Shown here: one piece after another, positions 23,427 through 37,391 of the stretch | Layout: each line of letters starts with the position of its first letter | Position numbering within the stretch: position 1 is the stretch's first letter | Assembly: GCA_947044365.1 (NCBI GenBank) | Contig: OX345636.1 | Span: 44,889,037-44,953,036, forward strand | Direction of reading: 5' to 3' | Source of the DNA: Petrosia ficiformis | Lineage: Eukaryota; Porifera; Demospongiae; Haplosclerida; Petrosiidae | Length of the DNA stretch: 64,000 nt | Notes under the pieces: generated by a model | The model's input: only the letters and a program-made list of their open reading frames with translations | Told to the model about the DNA's origin: nothing | The model's database searches: none | Translations under genes and position numbers: made by a program

Positions 23427-24622
23427 TTATAAACTATAAAATGGATTGGTTAATTGAATGAGTTGTACTTATAATTAGTGCTTAACTCAATTTATGGTAC
23501 CTGGTATATTTTACTATTAATATCAATGCTTTCTAAGTTCTAACATAACATAATTATAACAACTATAATTATGTCTGAAGTTTAGAATGATATTAGCCAA
23601 GTAAACAAATAGTGTGGGCTACTTCACATCCCATAGAAGCAGTTGTGCACTTAACAACATATGTGACACAAGCAAACACAATGTATATTAATATGTATAG
23701 TCTAAACTACTAGTTTGATCTGTCATAACTACTGTTGCTAAACAACTGGCTACCTGCATAATACTTAGATTATAATATGATTGTGCTAAAAAATAACTAA
23801 ATTATATGGTTGAAGGTTTCTATACATTTGTTGATGGCCACCTTGTTATTTTATTTTGTAGCATGGAATGTGAGATTAATAAACAGGATATAACAATATG
23901 AAGTATAATTGTATTAAATATCTATAATTATTAAATTTTCAGACTTATTAAAAATGTGATATCTCTACATTTTACAATGTGAATGAGTTATGTGCCATCG
24001 ACACACATTTCTCTATTTCTATATAAAGTATTGACAGTTACATACCACTATGATTATAACAAGTGAAACACTGTTTTAACTAAGTTATAAGGATAACAAA
24101 TTTATAACATGATTTGTAATGAACAAAACCATCCCTATGTCTAAATCAGTTGTGCAGTATTTTTTGCAGTAGTAGCAGTTTCTTTGTACATGTAGGTATG
24201 TAGATCAAGATTAGAGCAATAATATACATGTACATTGTCACTAGTCAACAAGGCCATAATTGTAAGAGGAGTAATGGAGTATATAACAGTTCAATACTTT
24301 GTAAGTAGTAACTACAGCTAGTCTTAGAGTAATTCATTACACCACAATTTTAATTATGTAGCAAAATCTAATGAATGTACATGTACATGTACATGTATCA
24401 TTTATACACTTTAGTAGTAGTATATCTTATACATATCTAATTTCACTGATGTTTACTCCTCTGCAGTTTTGCTGCACTTTTAGACTTCTGAATATACTGA
24501 TGTTCAAATGTATGTAAAATATGTAGAGTAGTTGTTAAACACACTCTATAGTACTGTAATACACACAAATCCAGTATTATATATACTCCACATGTACTAA
24601 CATGTACATGTACATAGTACAC
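23427..24622. repeat. Segmental repeat unit upstream of gene 24709, second part
   Basis: Matches 31790-32838 and 41455-42087, and again 63290-64000, where the copy runs off the window. No gene seen. Confidence 0.7.
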
Positions 24623-24630
24623 TATATAAG
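24623..24630 (+). promoter_or_regulatory. TATA box of gene 24709
   Basis: TATATAAG followed by CTGCT, 79 bp before the ATG. The same TATATAAGCTGCT lies at 32839 and 42088 before the other two intact genes, so this is the likely core promoter of the family. Confidence 0.65.
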
Positions 24631-24708
24631 CTGCTAGCATACACCATTCATCTATTTACGAGATAGTCACCATCACTGCTGTTATTTACCAACTCACAAC
24701 CTATTAAG

Positions 24709-25683
24709 ATGATCTGGTTCATTATTTTGTTAATTCCTGGACTGACTTCTGGAGACACTTGCAGTTGTAGTACACCTAACCAATACGAAAACCAATATGA
24801 ACAGTTGTGTTGTAATCCTGATAATCTTGGAAATGTTGTGAGGATCAATGGAAATAATAACAGACAGAAAATTATCATTTGTCCTTCTACTCCACTTACT
24901 CAATGCCAGCACATCAGTTCATGTAGTAATGTCCTCGTTCGTAATCCTAGTGCCTCCTCAGGATATTATGATGTTAATTTGAGTAATGGAAGTGTTATAA
25001 CTGTCTATTGTGAGATGGATGGTAACAATTGTGATGGAGAAGGAGGTTGGATAAGAGTAGCACAACTTAACATGAGTGAACCTGGTGCTACCTGTCCTCC
25101 TGGACTTACACTACAGAACTATAATAATATTGATCATAGTTTATGTGGTCGATCATCATCAGGTTGTGCTTCAACCTTCTTCTCTACATATGGATTGAAC
25201 TACACTAAGGTGTGTGGAAAGGTAAGAGGATACCAGTTTGGTCAGATAGATGGGTTTTCAGGGAGTAACAACATTGACTCAACATATGTTGAAGGTATTT
25301 CTATAACATATGGTAGTAATCCTCGACAACACATCTGGACATATGCTGCAGGAGAAGATGAGTTTGAAAATGGACACGATGATTGTCCTTGTAATAATGG
25401 AAGTGGTGAAGTTGTACCTGATTTTGTTGGTAATGATTACTACTGTGAATCAGGAAATGCTGGCCCTGGTAGCAACCTTATCCTTTACGTTGGAGATGTT
25501 TTATGGGATGGACAGCAATGTAATGGAATAGAGTCTACCTGTTGTACTACTCCTAACATGCCATGGTTTCTCAAGACACTCAATGAAGAGACTAATGATG
25601 ATATTGAGTTGAGGATTTGTGGTAGTAGTGGTCTAACAAATGAAGAAGCTCCACTTGATATAATTGAAATATATATTAAGTAA
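24709..25683 (+). CDS. Secreted fibrinogen-like cysteine-rich protein, 324 residues
   Basis: Single exon. Residues 1-15 (MIWFIILLIPGLTSG) form a signal peptide, so the product should be secreted. Residues 72-114 show a fibrinogen-like pattern: Cys72, RNPSASSGYYDV, NGSVITVYCEMDG and GGW. The C-terminal part carries CASTFFSTYGLNYTKVCGKV, PRQHIWTYAAG (205-215), DDCPC, FVGNDYYCESG, LWDGQQC, CCTTPNMPWF and DDIELRIC, ending DIIEIYIK. Several N-glycosylation sequons are present (NMS at 121, NYT at 164). It lacks the rest of a full fibrinogen C domain. Related proteins are frequent in sponges and cnidarians, function unknown; a recognition or adhesion role is only a guess. AATAAA follows the stop at 25690. 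Confidence 0.88.
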   Translation: MIWFIILLIPGLTSGDTCSCSTPNQYENQYEQLCCNPDNLGNVVRINGNNNRQKIIICPSTPLTQCQHISSCSNVLVRNPSASSGYYDVNLSNGSVITVYCEMDGNNCDGEGGWIRVAQLNMSEPGATCPPGLTLQNYNNIDHSLCGRSSSGCASTFFSTYGLNYTKVCGKVRGYQFGQIDGFSGSNNIDSTYVEGISITYGSNPRQHIWTYAAGEDEFENGHDDCPCNNGSGEVVPDFVGNDYYCESGNAGPGSNLILYVGDVLWDGQQCNGIESTCCTTPNMPWFLKTLNEETNDDIELRICGSSGLTNEEAPLDIIEIYIK

Positions 25684-25982
25684 CTGATCAATAAAGTGCA
25701 AACATGCATAATTCTGTGATTAGTTTAATTGATTTCTAATTATATACATGTAAGCAACTTGCTTTAATTAGCTGAAATACTACATGTATACAAACTTTGT
25801 CTTTGTTTTCTATTGTAAACATGAGATGTCATAACACTTGTAAAACTGCAAACCAAGTTTACATGTGCATTGAATACTACATCATAGCAATGGGTAGCTG
25901 GAATCCTCTTTATGCAAACATAGTTAATTCCATCCCTCATGTAAACATTCATTTTACTGAATTTTTAGTGACTGCTGATGGA

Positions 25983-26024
<42 letters not shown>

Positions 26025-27153
26025 AGAAAGAGAATGAGAAACAAAGAAATTTTAAACAGTAAAATAAAAAAATAAAAATGTTCGGGGAGTGTTTGTCCAC
26101 CACTCTTCAGATCAATCCTATTTCCTAGACAGCCTAGCTGGCCAGTCATAATCTATGCATATCTGAAAATGTATATATAGTCCTGTTTAGTGTTTACCAA
26201 TGCATCAGTTAATACATGAAATATAGAAAACCTTGAAGTTAAATGTAAATAATGGCCCATTCTTATTATATTACAAAAGATCCAGACTATTCCCTTGAAA
26301 ATTAATTGTGCTTATATCCTAATTAACCTTAGGTGGGCATTTGTTAATAAATTATACAATTATTACAAGACTGGTATTACAGATGTGTGTGTATGTGTGT
26401 AACATGTAATATTGTCTTATATATACATGTATGTGTACAATTTGTGTAATGTTTGTAGTTTGTATCACTGAATAGACAACTAAATATAAATATCATTCAG
26501 TAGTATAACTGAGTGTGCTTCTGTACTGAGTGTGCTTCTGCACTGATTATCATCACTTCCACAAATAGCAAAATTTGTAAACCCAAATGATACTGAAACT
26601 GTCCATGTACAAATCATTAGTATAACTGAATGTGTTAGTTGATCACTCTCAGATAAGAAATTTCATCACAATTGTGCCATTAATTCATTGTATACGAAAA
26701 TAATAAAAACAATTCATTTGTAATGATAGCTAGTTTATTAGGTCCAACAGGAAGTGTGTACTTTAGTTGTGTATTATAAATATCAAATCAAACGAAACCC
26801 CTACAACCATAAAGCATGAGTGTATGCAATTCCTGGCAGTTCCTGCCAGATAGGGACATTAAATTAATTGTCAATTTGTTTTAATTACATGTAGCTGAAG
26901 TGTTTATATTTCTGTTATTCATACATACATTTGTAGAAATTTCTCTGTTTCTCTTGTTAATTATTATATATAGTTATATCAAACATTCATGATCATATGA
27001 GAAATATACAAATTCAAATGCTTGATTTTGAATAGTGAATTAGAAATGTGATTAGACCACCATATAAATACCATACCATACAACCATATGTGACTGTGGA
27101 TGCAATAATCAGTGATTTAGCAAATAATAATTTTATCAAACACTTACCTTTAA
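25684..27153. other. Intergenic, with (GT)n at 25984-26022
   Basis: No gene. The part from about 26150 resembles 35310-35550, and 27060-27150 resembles 35740-35834 and 59540-59632. The (GT)n run gives only low-complexity frames. Confidence 0.6.
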
Positions 27154-27765
27154 GGTTGTAGTCTTTTCCGTGGGCGGATGCTACTCCAATCAGTTTCTAG
27201 TCTTGCAAGCTTCTTGCTGCATACAATCTGGTTCCATTCTGTATTTTTTGGAAGCCACACCCACCCGGGGGTATAATTATTGGGCCTAAATGTTTTCACT
27301 GATAGTTTATTTTCAGAAACAAAGCTAAACACGCCCCACGGGTGGTGGAGGGGGCGGTGGGTGGGAAACAATGGCGGGTAACTGTAGTTGGTCTCTGAGA
27401 AAGATCGGAGTTTGATAGTGCCTAGAAAGGTAATTTTATGGTTTCAGTGAAAAGCTACAGAATTCAGCTTTCTTCAGCCTCTTGTAACTATAAAAGTAAA
27501 ATGAATTTCCAGAAAACGGCTCTATTTGTTTTCTCTAAATGCATTGTACTTGATGCATGCCATGATTGGTGGGCGTGGGTTTCTCCGTTTTGTACTTATT
27601 GCGATTACAAAAATGAACATTTTATATATGTTTTATCACTTCCAGGACCCTATAAAGGTTATTAGAAGATATGAAGGTTGCCATTACACCAGGTTAGAGT
27701 CATATTATATAATATTCTATTTTGAAACTGATTGGAGTCGCATCCGCCCACTCTCTAGTACCACC
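27154..27765. mobile_element. 612-bp TTAA-inserting MITE with about 42-bp inverted ends
   Basis: The left end is GGTTGTAGTCTTTTCCGTGG and the inverted right end GGTGGTACTAGAGAGTGGGC. Both continue GGGCGGATGC, then ACTCCAATCAGTTTC, with a few mismatches. It is flanked by TTAA (27150-27153 and 27766-27769). The same site is empty at about 35834 and 59633, where CTTACCTTTAAATGTTTG is continuous. No transposase frame inside. The TTAA target suggests piggyBac mobilisation, but the ends differ from those at 22859. Confidence 0.85.
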
Positions 27766-27941
27766 TTAAATGTTTGTTATTCCACTTGGTATCCAGGAAC
27801 AGTAACTGTTGCTCCACCTAGAAACCAGATTTAGTTGGTTTCTTGTGCAAAATGGCTGAATAATGTGAAAAAATTATCATTTGCCTAATGAGTAATTTTC
27901 ACATCCACAGTCACATAATTATATATATATATATATATATA
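27766..27941. other. Spacer matching 35834-35960, no gene
   Basis: Continues the paralogous sequence interrupted by the MITE, then a (TA)n run up to the Helitron-like element. Confidence 0.5.
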
Positions 27942-28912
27942 CAAGAATAGTAAAAAAAACATTTAAAAAAATGAAAGTGTACAGGTATGTAGGGATATAT
28001 ATCAAAACCGAAAAAGCACAGGAACAAGATTGCTTTGGCAACAAAAAGAAATACCACTTCCACATAACAACCCTACATAAGTATCAGTTCTTTGTGTTTT
28101 GCCTTTACTTAAGTTGTGTATACTTATGTAGGGTTGTTATGTGGAAGTGGTATTTCATTTTGTTGCCAAAGCAATCTTGTTACTGTGCCTTTTTGGTTTT
28201 GATATACATGTATATCCCTACATACTTTTTCATTTTTAAAAATGTTTTTTTAATATTCTTGTTTTGATTCTATTATTAAAGAATTCAGGTAAATTTTTGA
28301 TCAAATACGTGATGACTATTCTGTTTCATCTACAGTATTGATATTTTCTGAAGTGATGATACATGTATGTATAATGCTTTATACAACTTATCTGTTTTAT
28401 AGCACACCATCTCCATAATAACATCCATAATTCTCTTAAAATTAATGGGTGTGTTTTAAAGGGTGTTGTTTATTACAAATAGCGTCCTATCGTAAGTAGG
28501 ATGCTTAAGTCGCTGAAAGTAATTGTTGTCTAGGTCAAGAAACAGAACATTACGAAGTTTTTTCCCCTGAATTTAACTTAAATTATATTTCTATTTGTGC
28601 TAAAACTAATTTAATAGCTCCAGAAATGTAGAAATCTATTTATCTGAAAAAGAGGAATAATAATAGTGAAGAATAATATGAACATTTTGCCAGTTTTTCT
28701 GCTCGCCGGTTCTATACTTTAACGAAGACCTCTGAATATCTAAAAGGTATTGTTAGTTATAAAAATACTCAATATATTGTAAGTTATGTATATTTTAACT
28801 TATTTGTATATATTACCAGAGATTTCAGCTTTCCACTTGCAATTGAAACTGTGTATGGGCGGCCATTTTTTTCAGGCCATCCCTACATAGAGAGTACTAC
28901 CGTACTCTCTGA
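27942..28912 (-). mobile_element. Helitron-like element, 971 bp, with 320-bp terminal palindrome
   Basis: On the minus strand it starts TCAGAGAGTACGGTAGTACT at 28912 and ends CTTG at 27942, with A before and T after. The 3' end is a palindrome over 27942-28261: CAAGAATAGTAAAAA and its inverse bound arms that include GGGATATATATCAAAACC, GAAAAAGCACAGGAACAAG, CTTTGGCAACAAAA and TACCACTTCCACATAACAAC. This arm sequence differs from those at 47807 and 53924. It encodes no helicase, so it is non-autonomous. Confidence 0.8.
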
Positions 28913-31900
28913 TAGTACAAATTTAAACTATTTTATATGTATGATGAATAGTATTATTGAATACCACACGTTTCAATATACTGTTGATATTTATCATGCT
29001 TGTTATCTACTACTTGATTATATACTCTTTGTTCAGATTCAGTCGATTATTGACTCAAGGTTACATGTACAGAGAGATGTAGTATTGTTTAATCAATCAT
29101 ATAATTCAGTATGATACTATGTCTGTAAAATATATAAATATAATTATTAATAAAGAAACACTACATGTACAGTACATCACAATGTTTAGTACACATAATA
29201 TTATACTCTCAAAGTATTGAGTCTGATATGCCACGCCTTAGATCCACATGTGTCCAACTATAAACCATAAGCCTTGAACACTAAACCTTAAAAATACTTT
29301 AACGATATACACTACAGTCACTAAACACCACACGATATCTATATATCCCTGATATAAAATCTGGCCATGAAAATTGATGGTCTTACAACATTTAGCTACA
29401 TGTACACTGCATTTATAGAAGAAGTTGCTTGCTGCTTATTTGTTCGGGCAGTGGAATTGAAACCAGTTGCAAGGCAACCTTAATTAACTTCCCATGATGC
29501 AGCTAGTATTAACAGTTTTCACAAAGCAACAGAAAACCCATTTTATCAATTGTTTCAGGGATATTTTCTTCTTTTTCTATGATTCAATCAACCTATTTGT
29601 AACAAAACAGTGAATACAAGCTACAAGACTATGTATGACCAAGGGATGTAGCTTGAGGATGAAGTGATGTCCATCAGTGTATGTTCCTCCACACTCACAA
29701 TGTATGGTTTTAACTACTGCTTTCTTCCTAACAGTTCTCATGTAGTCTGTAACTGCTTTCTACCTAGCAGTTCCCATGTAGATTGAATGAGTTGTACTTA
29801 TAATTATTACTTAACTCAATTTATGGCACCTGGTATATTTTACTATTGATATCAATGCTTTCTAATATAACATAATTATAACAACTATAATTATGTCTGA
29901 AATTTAGAGAATGATTGTAGTCAAGTAAACAAATAGTTTGGGTTACTTCACATCCATAAATTCCCTTGAAGCAGTATCCTCATAAAACTAATACAAAGGG
30001 AAATATATCATACTTGATAATACAATAATTATTAAACATTAATGAAATAATACATTAGTCATGTATTAAACACTTAATAATAAATAGAATTAGATGACTT
30101 GCAAAATGTTCCAGTCTATAATCTTAATTGTTTACCCAGGGCCCTAGCTGTGACTTGTAGGGCTGGCCCTGAGTACTTGTATGACAAGCGTTGTTGACTC
30201 ACTGATATGTCAAGTCAATGAAGTACACACTATACAATGAATTCAAAAATCTTAAAGGACTTAAATACATTTAGTTAAATGAGTTGCACATTCAATTATC
30301 ATATTTACTGGAATATAAATCGCTGTTTAATCGCACCTACGTAAAAACTTGTTGGAGAATGAATATTCTAACAAGATATACAGTGGGATGGCATTAAAAC
30401 GAACACTGTTGATACAAAAGTCTGCTTAAAATGAACATTTACATCTAGTCCCTTTGAGGTTGCCATATGAATAATACATTCCAATTCTTTTTCCACAAAC
30501 ATTGATAAAACAAAATTCCGCTTTTTACGTTACTAAAATTTATACCTTGAAGTGAGATTACTATTTCTTTTCACGTCTATAATTAAAATGGGCTCTAAAA
30601 CTCTCATATTTTGTAAGACTCAAGATTCTAACCTACTTTGCTGGAAAGAAGAAAGCCATTGATGTCAAATTTATCCTTTGCTATCAGCAGGAAGAGAGCA
30701 AGGCGAGCACTTGACTGTATAGTATATAGTCCCATGGGCAATACCCACTTTTTTATTAGCCTGTATAACTTCTGGATTTCAACAGTGTCTTTAGACTCAG
30801 TTAGACAAAAGATTGTGTAGGAAAGCCGTAGATAGCAGCATTAATGATGATGTAGTAGTTAATATTATTCATTGATTATGTTTAATACGACTTACTTTAG
30901 TAAAATTTAGCATACGTAGTCCTCTAGAATTTGTTTTAATGTGGCTCCAATCCATTGTATTGAGTAAAAGCTATCCCTATGATTGCTTTGTCTGACGACA
31001 TGTACATGTACATTGTACATATATCTATCAATAATTACTGATGGTACTAGTGTCACTACCTTTCTGTGTACTCTTAATACTGGGACCTGAAGAAGTAAGT
31101 GTAATTTGTATTTGTGGTCTAAGTACATACATGGACACTGTACTTGTAGATCTTTGATGAAACGGAAGTATACATATTCAAGATTCTTACCTTAATCATT
31201 GCTGATTACATCCTCATGTCTGAAATTCAACAACTTATTATCTTTTTCTTATATTTTAAAGATTCTTCCATCATCTTTATACTGTTTCTCTGCTATATAC
31301 AACAGCTATTAGTATTAGTTGCAGATTTAAATGTACATTCATCCTAAATCTTTCTGCTCGTCTATAGTCAAGGGTACATTCTTTTACCTGCCACACCCAC
31401 TAATTGACCTAACCTCTATGTATAGTCGTGTACATGTACAACACATATTCAACACAAACATACATATATATACATACATGTATATACACACATGTAGTTT
31501 GAGCCTGTGGCAAAGCAATTATAGGGATGGCCATACATGCCATAAAAATATTTATTTATACATGTATACGTATATATTACCTGAATAAAGGTTGCATTAA
31601 TTATACATTGTAAAAATGAATATGATAATTTAAAACCCTTTGTGATTAAATGAGTTGCACATACACATGTACAATAATAATATGGTCACCCTGTACATGT
31701 ATACTTTACTGTTCACATCAATGCTTTCATTGCTTTGCAATATACAATGTAACATAATTAATTAACAAATATAATTAGATGTATGAAATTTAGAGAATGA
31801 TTGTAGCCAAGTAAACAAATAGTGTGGGCTACTTCCCATCCCATAGAAGCAGTTGTGTACTTAAGAACATATGTGACACAAACAAATAAAGTCCATACTA

Positions 31901-32838
31901 CTAGTTTTGATCTGTCATAACTGCTATTGCTAAACAACTGGATACCTGTATATTACTTAACTTATAATATGATTGTGCTTAGAAATAACTAAATTATATG
32001 GTTGAAGGTTTCTATACATTTGTTGATGGCTGCCTTAAAGTGAAGTTATTTGGTAGTATGGAATATGAGATTAACAGACAGGATAAAAAATAGGTCTCCC
32101 AGTAATCGAGATAACAGTATGAAGTATAATAAATTATAATAATTAAATATCTACAGTTACAAACTTGTTAAAAATGTGATATCCCTACATTTTACAGTGT
32201 GAATGAGTTATGTGTCATCTACACACATTTGTCTATTTCTATATAAAGTATTGACAGTTACCTATCACTATGATTATAACAAATGAAACAATGTTTTAGC
32301 TAAGTTATAAAGATAACAAATTTATAACATGATATGTGATGAACAAAAACATCCCTATGACTAAATCAGTTTTGCAGTGTCTTTTTGCAGTAGTAGCAGT
32401 TTCTTTGTACATGTAGGTATGTAGATCAAGATTAGAGCAATAATATACATGTACATTGTCACTAGTCAACAAGGCCATAATTGTAAGAGGAGTAATGAAG
32501 TATATAACAGTCAATCCATTGTACTACTAGTAAGTAGTGACCACAGGTAGTCTAACTAGAATAACTCACAATGTGAATTATGCAGTGAAATCTAATGGAT
32601 GTACATGTATCATTCATACACTTTAGGAATAGTATAGCCTGGAGTATAACATTGCTTTTACACACATATCTAATTTCACTCATATTTACTCCTCTGCAGT
32701 TTTGCTGTATTTTTAGACTTTTGAGTATACTCATGTATGTAAAATATGTAGATTAGTTGTTAAACACACACTAGTACTGTATACACAAAATTCCAGTATT
32801 ATATATACTCCACATGTACTAACATGTACATAGTGCAG
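28913..32838. repeat. Segmental repeat unit upstream of gene 32916
   Basis: Matches 19140-24622 and 36170-42087 in order. About two units of the 36-bp repeat seen at 37392-38640 lie at 29726-29790. It lacks the MITE present at 22859. No gene seen. Confidence 0.7.
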
Positions 32839-32846
32839 TATATAAG
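32839..32846 (+). promoter_or_regulatory. TATA box of gene 32916
   Basis: TATATAAGCTGCT, the element shared by the three intact genes, 77 bp before the ATG. Confidence 0.65.
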
Positions 32847-32915
32847 CTGCTAGCATACAAAATTCCGATATAGTCACCATCACTGCTGTTATTTACCAAC
32901 TCACAACCTATTAGG

Positions 32916-33881
32916 ATGATCTGGTTTATCATTTTGTTAATTCCTGGACTGACTTCTGGGGACACTTGCAGTTGCAGTACACCTAACCAATATGAACTGC
33001 TGTGCTGTAATCCTGATAATCTTGGAAATATTGTGAGGATCAATGGAAATGATAATAGACAGAAATATATTATTTGTCCTTCTACTCTACTTACTCAATG
33101 TAACCTGCTCAGTTCATGTAGTGATATACTCATTCGTAATCCTAGTGCCTCCTCAGGATATTATGATGTTAATTTGAGTAATGGAAGTGTTATAACTGTC
33201 TATTGTGACATGGATGGTGACAATTGCGATGGAGAAGGAGGTTGGATAAGAGTAGCACAACTTAACATGAGTGAACCTGGTGCTACCTGTCCTCCTGGGC
33301 TTACACTACAGAACTATAATAATATTAGTCATAGTTTGTGTGGTCGATCATCATATGGTTGTGCTTCAACCTTCTTCTCTACATATGGATTGAAGTACAC
33401 TAAGGTGTGTGGAAAAGTAAGAGGATACCAGTTTGGCCACATAGATGCATTTAGTACTGGGACTAATAACATTAACTCGTATTATGTTGATGGTATTTCT
33501 ATAACATATGGTAGCAATCCTCGACAACACATCTGGACATATGCTGCAGGACGTAGTGAGTTATCAGCCAATTCAAATGATTGTCCTTGTAATACTGGAA
33601 GTAATGTAGTTGTGCCTGATTTTGTTGGTAATGATTACTACTGTGAATCAGGAAATACTGTTAATCAATTTGGTATTCTGCTTGTTGAGGATATTTTATG
33701 GGATGGACAGCAATGTAGTGAAATAGAGTCTACCTGTTGTACTACTCCTAACATGCCATGGTTTCTCAAGACACTCAATGAAGAGACTAATGATGATATT
33801 GAGTTGAGAGTGTGTAGTGATGGTAGTCCAACAATTCACGAAGAAGCTCCACTTGATATAATTGAAATATATATTAAGTAA
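32916..33881 (+). CDS. Secreted fibrinogen-like cysteine-rich protein, 321 residues
   Basis: Single exon with the same signal peptide and domain order as the gene at 24709. Differences concentrate in a few loops: the N-terminal linker is shorter (NQYELLCC), GRSELSANSNDCPCNTG replaces GEDEFENGHDDCPCNNG, the loop after YYCESG is NTVNQFGILL, and the tail is SDGSPTIHEEAPL. The framework cysteines are kept. The 5' flank, including the TATA box and the last 50 bases before the ATG, is also conserved, so it is probably expressed the same way. Function unknown; extracellular location inferred from the signal peptide. Confidence 0.88.
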   Translation: MIWFIILLIPGLTSGDTCSCSTPNQYELLCCNPDNLGNIVRINGNDNRQKYIICPSTLLTQCNLLSSCSDILIRNPSASSGYYDVNLSNGSVITVYCDMDGDNCDGEGGWIRVAQLNMSEPGATCPPGLTLQNYNNISHSLCGRSSYGCASTFFSTYGLKYTKVCGKVRGYQFGHIDAFSTGTNNINSYYVDGISITYGSNPRQHIWTYAAGRSELSANSNDCPCNTGSNVVVPDFVGNDYYCESGNTVNQFGILLVEDILWDGQQCSEIESTCCTTPNMPWFLKTLNEETNDDIELRVCSDGSPTIHEEAPLDIIEIYIK

Positions 33882-34157
33882 CTGATAATAACTCAATATC
33901 ATGAATACATGTGTGATTAGTAGTATTTCCTTATGTACTGCATGGAAACTTAGAGCATTCTGTATAAGCATTCTGTATAAGCATTCTGTACTATGCAAAC
34001 CTTTGAATGTCTTAATTGTTCATCCAGGGCCCCGTGACTTATATGACTGGATCCATCGACTCACTAATGTGATTAATCAATTAATTATGTACAATGAATT
34101 CAATGTACTATACATGTGTGAGTGTGTGTGTGTGTATTTGTGTGTGTGTGTGTATGT
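33882..34157. other. 3' flank of gene 32916, ends in (GT)n
   Basis: Includes TTCTGTATAAGCA repeated twice and a stretch related to 38940-39070 and 60120-60240. No gene. Confidence 0.5.
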
Positions 34158-34418
34158 CAGTGTTCTCACCAGGATTTTCATATTTGGTGGTGCCACCCAC
34201 GCTTTTAAATAAATAATGAATATATAAACATGATTTATCTTCAAAGTTGAGTTTACTTCATTGTTTAAGCAATATGGGTAATAATATCATGTGATTTCAT
34301 GGTAATTAAGTATAACAATGCTTGGTGGTGCAAAATTGAAATTTGAACCTCTGTTGGTGGTGCAGACAGTAATATTGGTGGTGCAACACCACCACAAAAG
34401 GGCCTAATGAGAACACTG
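34158..34418. mobile_element. 261-bp hAT-like MITE
   Basis: Ends are CAGTGTTCTCA and its inverse TGAGAACACTG. The flanking 8 bp are GTGTATGT on the left and GTGTACAT on the right (6 of 8 match), which fits an aged 8-bp hAT target duplication. Inside are several GGTGGTGC motifs. No coding capacity. Confidence 0.65.
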
Positions 34419-35550
34419 GTGTACATGTATGTGTATGTATTTGTGTGTGTGTTGATGCATGCGTATATTCATGCGTTCATGCATGCGTGCGTGGTTGCTT
34501 ATATATGATCATCCAATTCACATAACAGAATACTCTATCTTTATTCCATACCTAGCTACTATTGTTCTATATACTATTTCAATGTTTATATTTTGTTTAT
34601 TGTAGATACAATTTGTATAATGTTTGTAGTTTGTACCACTGAATAGACAACTGAATATAAACATACTGTAAATTTATAACCTAATATAAATACATTAATA
34701 TGTATTAGATCTATAAACATAATATACATGTATTTAATGGGTCAAAGGTCAGTATTGTGTGTGTGTGTGTGTTCAGAAAAAAGAGACAGTGTTTGTCAGA
34801 TCCTCAGGCCTTCAACTGAACGAACAGGCCGCCCTCGGGGACTGACTCCCAACTGAATGACAGACTTCTCTCTGTCAGGAGGTAACTTCTCCTCTGAAGC
34901 TTCAGTGGTACGAGTATCTGACACTTACTTCACCTCATTCATATCTTATAAAGCTAAAGTGCTAAGCTTAACAAACTAGACAGGCATAATAGGTCTCTCT
35001 TCAGCTCTAGTGCTTTTGTTTTTTATTTCCATGTTTTATTTGATGGTCTGTGGTTATTCTTTTAGCATATGGGCCTACAGAGTCTGTATACTTTTGTGAT
35101 TATAGTAGAATATGGTATAGATTTAGCACTTAGCTACTTAATAAAAAGCAGTGTCATAAATAGTATTTAACAATCTTAACTTTTAACACATTCACATATG
35201 CTTTGATACTTTGGTGTTATTGGACTCCTGACAGGGATAGTCTGGCCTTGGGAACCAGAAGTGGGGGTTAAAGACTCTTTGGTGGGATCCCAACCCTCCC
35301 CTCTCTATCCGTATCTGGAGATGCTTATAGAGCCCTGTTCACCAATGCACCAGTAAATACATGTAATAATAACTTACTTACAAAACCCTGAAGTCTAATA
35401 ACAGCCCAATCTTACTGGATTAAAAAAGATCCTACTCCCTTGAAAACTTTACCTACCATATTTATGCACATGTGCTCTCCTAATTAATCTTAGGTGGGCG
35501 TTTCCAATTAATAATTAAAATCATTGCAAGGCTATTACTATTACAGATGC
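34419..35550. other. Spacer with a copied Rab intron segment and an unusual GC-rich stretch
   Basis: 34440-34740 matches the Rab intron start at 17130-17340 and 59220-59500. 34770-34920 is more GC-rich than its neighbours (GGCCGCCCTCGGGGACTGAC) and has no second copy in the window. No open frame of note and no recognisable RNA gene. Confidence 0.5.
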
Positions 35551-37391
<1,841 letters not shown>

